The position numbers were made by a program, and so were the translations under genes. Below the pieces are notes generated by a model, which worked only from the letters and a program-made list of their open reading frames with translations, ran no database searches and had not been told where the DNA came from. Positions 62,586 through 64,000 of a DNA stretch of 64,000 nt are shown in pieces. Origin of the DNA: an uncultured Bacteroidales bacterium (GTDB lineage: Bacteria; Bacteroidota; Bacteroidia; Bacteroidales; Muribaculaceae); assembly GCA_900542185.1 (NCBI GenBank), contig UQMZ01000001.1:62001-126000 (forward strand), read 5' to 3'. Positions within the stretch are counted from its first letter, which is position 1, and every line of letters begins with the position of its first letter.

Positions 62586-62810
62586 ATAATCTATCATCGA
62601 TGCCCCCAGGACGTCGATGATTACGTGCGAATGGACCCCCTGTGTCCAATGCATTTGTATTCCTCTCGTATCTCACGAAATAACCCTCTCTCAATCATAT
62701 TCCTTTCTTCTCTTAAACCGCCGGGTGACATAAGAAGCTTTTGCAGTTTTTGAAAACATAGATAGAAATTCCTTCGCCGCCACCGGCAATAAAGAACTAA
62801 ATCCCAACCA

Positions 62811-64000
62811 ATGTCAGTAAATTTAACCGAAAAACCGCGAGTAAACTTCGCGTCGATTAAAAATCCGCTGCCGTTTCCGGATTTCCTTGAGATACAGCTG
62901 AAGTCGTTCCGCGACTTCCTGCAGCTGGACACTCCTCCGGAAGAGCGCAAGAATCAGGGATTGTACAAAGTATTCGCCGAGAATTTCCCCATCACGGACA
63001 CGCGCAACAATTTTGTGCTGGAATTCCTCGACTATTACATTGATCCTCCGCGTTATACCATCGACGAATGTCTGAAAAGGGGTCTGACTTACAGCGTGCC
63101 CTTGAAGGCGAAGCTGAAGCTGTCATGCACCGATCCGGACCATGTGGATTTCGACACCACTATCCAGGACGTGTATCTCGGCACCATTCCGTACATGACG
63201 GAGCAGGGTACATTCGTGATCAACGGCGCCGAGCGCGTTGTCGTATCGCAGCTGCACCGCTCGCCGGGCGTATTTTTCGGTAACAGCATGCATGCCAACG
63301 GCACAAAGCTGTATTCGGCTCGTATCATACCGTTCCGCGGCTCATGGATTGAGTTCGCCACCGACATCAACAACGTGATGTATGCCTACATCGACCGTAA
63401 GAAGAAACTTCCCGTCACCACTCTGCTCCGTGCCATCGGATTCGAGACGGATAAGGAGATCGTGGAGATATTCGACCTGGCCGAGGAAATAAAGGTGACG
63501 GAAAGCAACCTCAAGAAGGTGATAGGACGTCGCCTGGCCGGTCGCGTGATGGAGAGCATGCACGAGGATTTCGTAGATCCCGACACTGGCGAGGTTACGA
63601 GCATGGAACGCAACACATTGATCGTGGAGCGTGGAAGCGAAATTTCCGAAGACAACATCGAAATGATCCTGAACAGCGGCGTCAAGACCATCCTCCTGGA
63701 GAAAGAGGGTGTGGCTGCCGTTGACTACAGCATAATATTCAACACCCTGCAGCGCGACATGTCGAACTCCGAGCAGGAGGCAGTCACGTACATCTACCGA
63801 CAGTTGCGTAACGCCGATCCACCGGATCCCGCATCGGCGCGCGAGGTGATTCAGAGCCTCTTCTTCTCCGAGAAGCGTTATGACCTGGGCGAGGTAGGCC
63901 GCTACCGTATCAACAAGAAGCTGGGTCTCGACACTCCGATGGAGGTGAAGGTGCTGACGCGCGAGGACATCATCGCCATCATCAAGTATCTGATAGAGCT
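62811..64000 (+). CDS. rpoB: RNA polymerase beta subunit, 3'-truncated by the window edge
   Basis: The first 396 codons of rpoB, starting at ATG 62811 (MSVNLTEKPRVNFASIKNPL). Features of the protrusion and lobe domains are clear: GTIPYMTEQGTFVINGAERV and VSQLHRSPGVFF, with YSARIIPFRGSWIEF following. The frame is open to the last base. The leader has no standard -7 element, so it is probably transcribed from upstream through the hairpin at 62540. Confidence 0.97.
   Translation, partial: MSVNLTEKPRVNFASIKNPLPFPDFLEIQLKSFRDFLQLDTPPEERKNQGLYKVFAENFPITDTRNNFVLEFLDYYIDPPRYTIDECLKRGLTYSVPLKAKLKLSCTDPDHVDFDTTIQDVYLGTIPYMTEQGTFVINGAERVVVSQLHRSPGVFFGNSMHANGTKLYSARIIPFRGSWIEFATDINNVMYAYIDRKKKLPVTTLLRAIGFETDKEIVEIFDLAEEIKVTESNLKKVIGRRLAGRVMESMHEDFVDPDTGEVTSMERNTLIVERGSEISEDNIEMILNSGVKTILLEKEGVAAVDYSIIFNTLQRDMSNSEQEAVTYIYRQLRNADPPDPASAREVIQSLFFSEKRYDLGEVGRYRINKKLGLDTPMEVKVLTREDIIAIIKYLIE

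Overview
The window is chromosomal DNA of a Bacteroidota species, most likely an intestinal member of the order Bacteroidales (a Muribaculaceae-like genome is my guess from gene content; no 16S gene is present to prove it). The reasons are a SusC/SusD locus, many signal-peptidase-II lipoproteins, C-terminal tails that look like type IX secretion sorting domains, promoters with a TAnnTTTG -7 element, few Shine-Dalgarno sequences, and the gene order tRNA-tuf-tRNA-secE-nusG-rplKAJL-rpoB.

Layout. 1-773 (+): 3' part of a TolC-type efflux protein, ending at a strong bidirectional terminator. 863-1264 (-): small secreted protein. 1409-16857 (-): a long operon behind a cobalamin riboswitch: btuB, btuG, a PKD-like lipoprotein, then four secreted proteins. 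Three of these carry a repeated Trp/Gly-rich domain, two carry extra BtuG-like propellers, and one is a 2157-residue leucine-rich-repeat fusion. This expanded vitamin B12 operon is the best candidate here for an undescribed system. 16900-18371 (-): hipBA toxin-antitoxin pair. 18674-19237 (-): Crp/Fnr regulator with a long leader. 19848-21317: a DUF1349 lipoprotein and a LuxR-type regulator facing each other, with the same dyad upstream of each. 21533-35554 (-): a polysaccharide utilisation locus with susC, susD, a surface glycan-binding protein, a GH26 mannanase-like enzyme, a GH59 galactocerebrosidase-like enzyme, a GH2 beta-galactosidase and a secreted T9SS-type protein. 35897-38791 (+): its divergent membrane-bound AraC-type regulator, which lacks kinase and receiver domains.

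38821-42541 (-): a housekeeping operon (a 42-residue membrane peptide, an OmpH-like lipoprotein, hflX, DUF4954). 42675-47761 (+): two pepD paralogues around an N-acetylmuramidase-like lipoprotein, a NYN-domain protein and a small lipoprotein. 47880-53472 (-): a tripartite RND efflux operon, divergent from a LytS/LytTR two-component system (53734-55562, +). The two promoters are mirror images around six operator-like boxes on an exact 21-bp pitch. 55935-57779 (+): glmS. 57925-64000 (+): tRNA-Tyr, tRNA-Gly, tRNA-Thr, tuf, tRNA-Trp, secE, nusG, rplK, rplA, rplJ, rplL and the first 396 codons of rpoB, which runs off the window.

I see no insertion sequence, integrase, phage gene, CRISPR array or rRNA gene. 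Many long reading frames opposite real genes are shadows caused by codon bias and are not listed.
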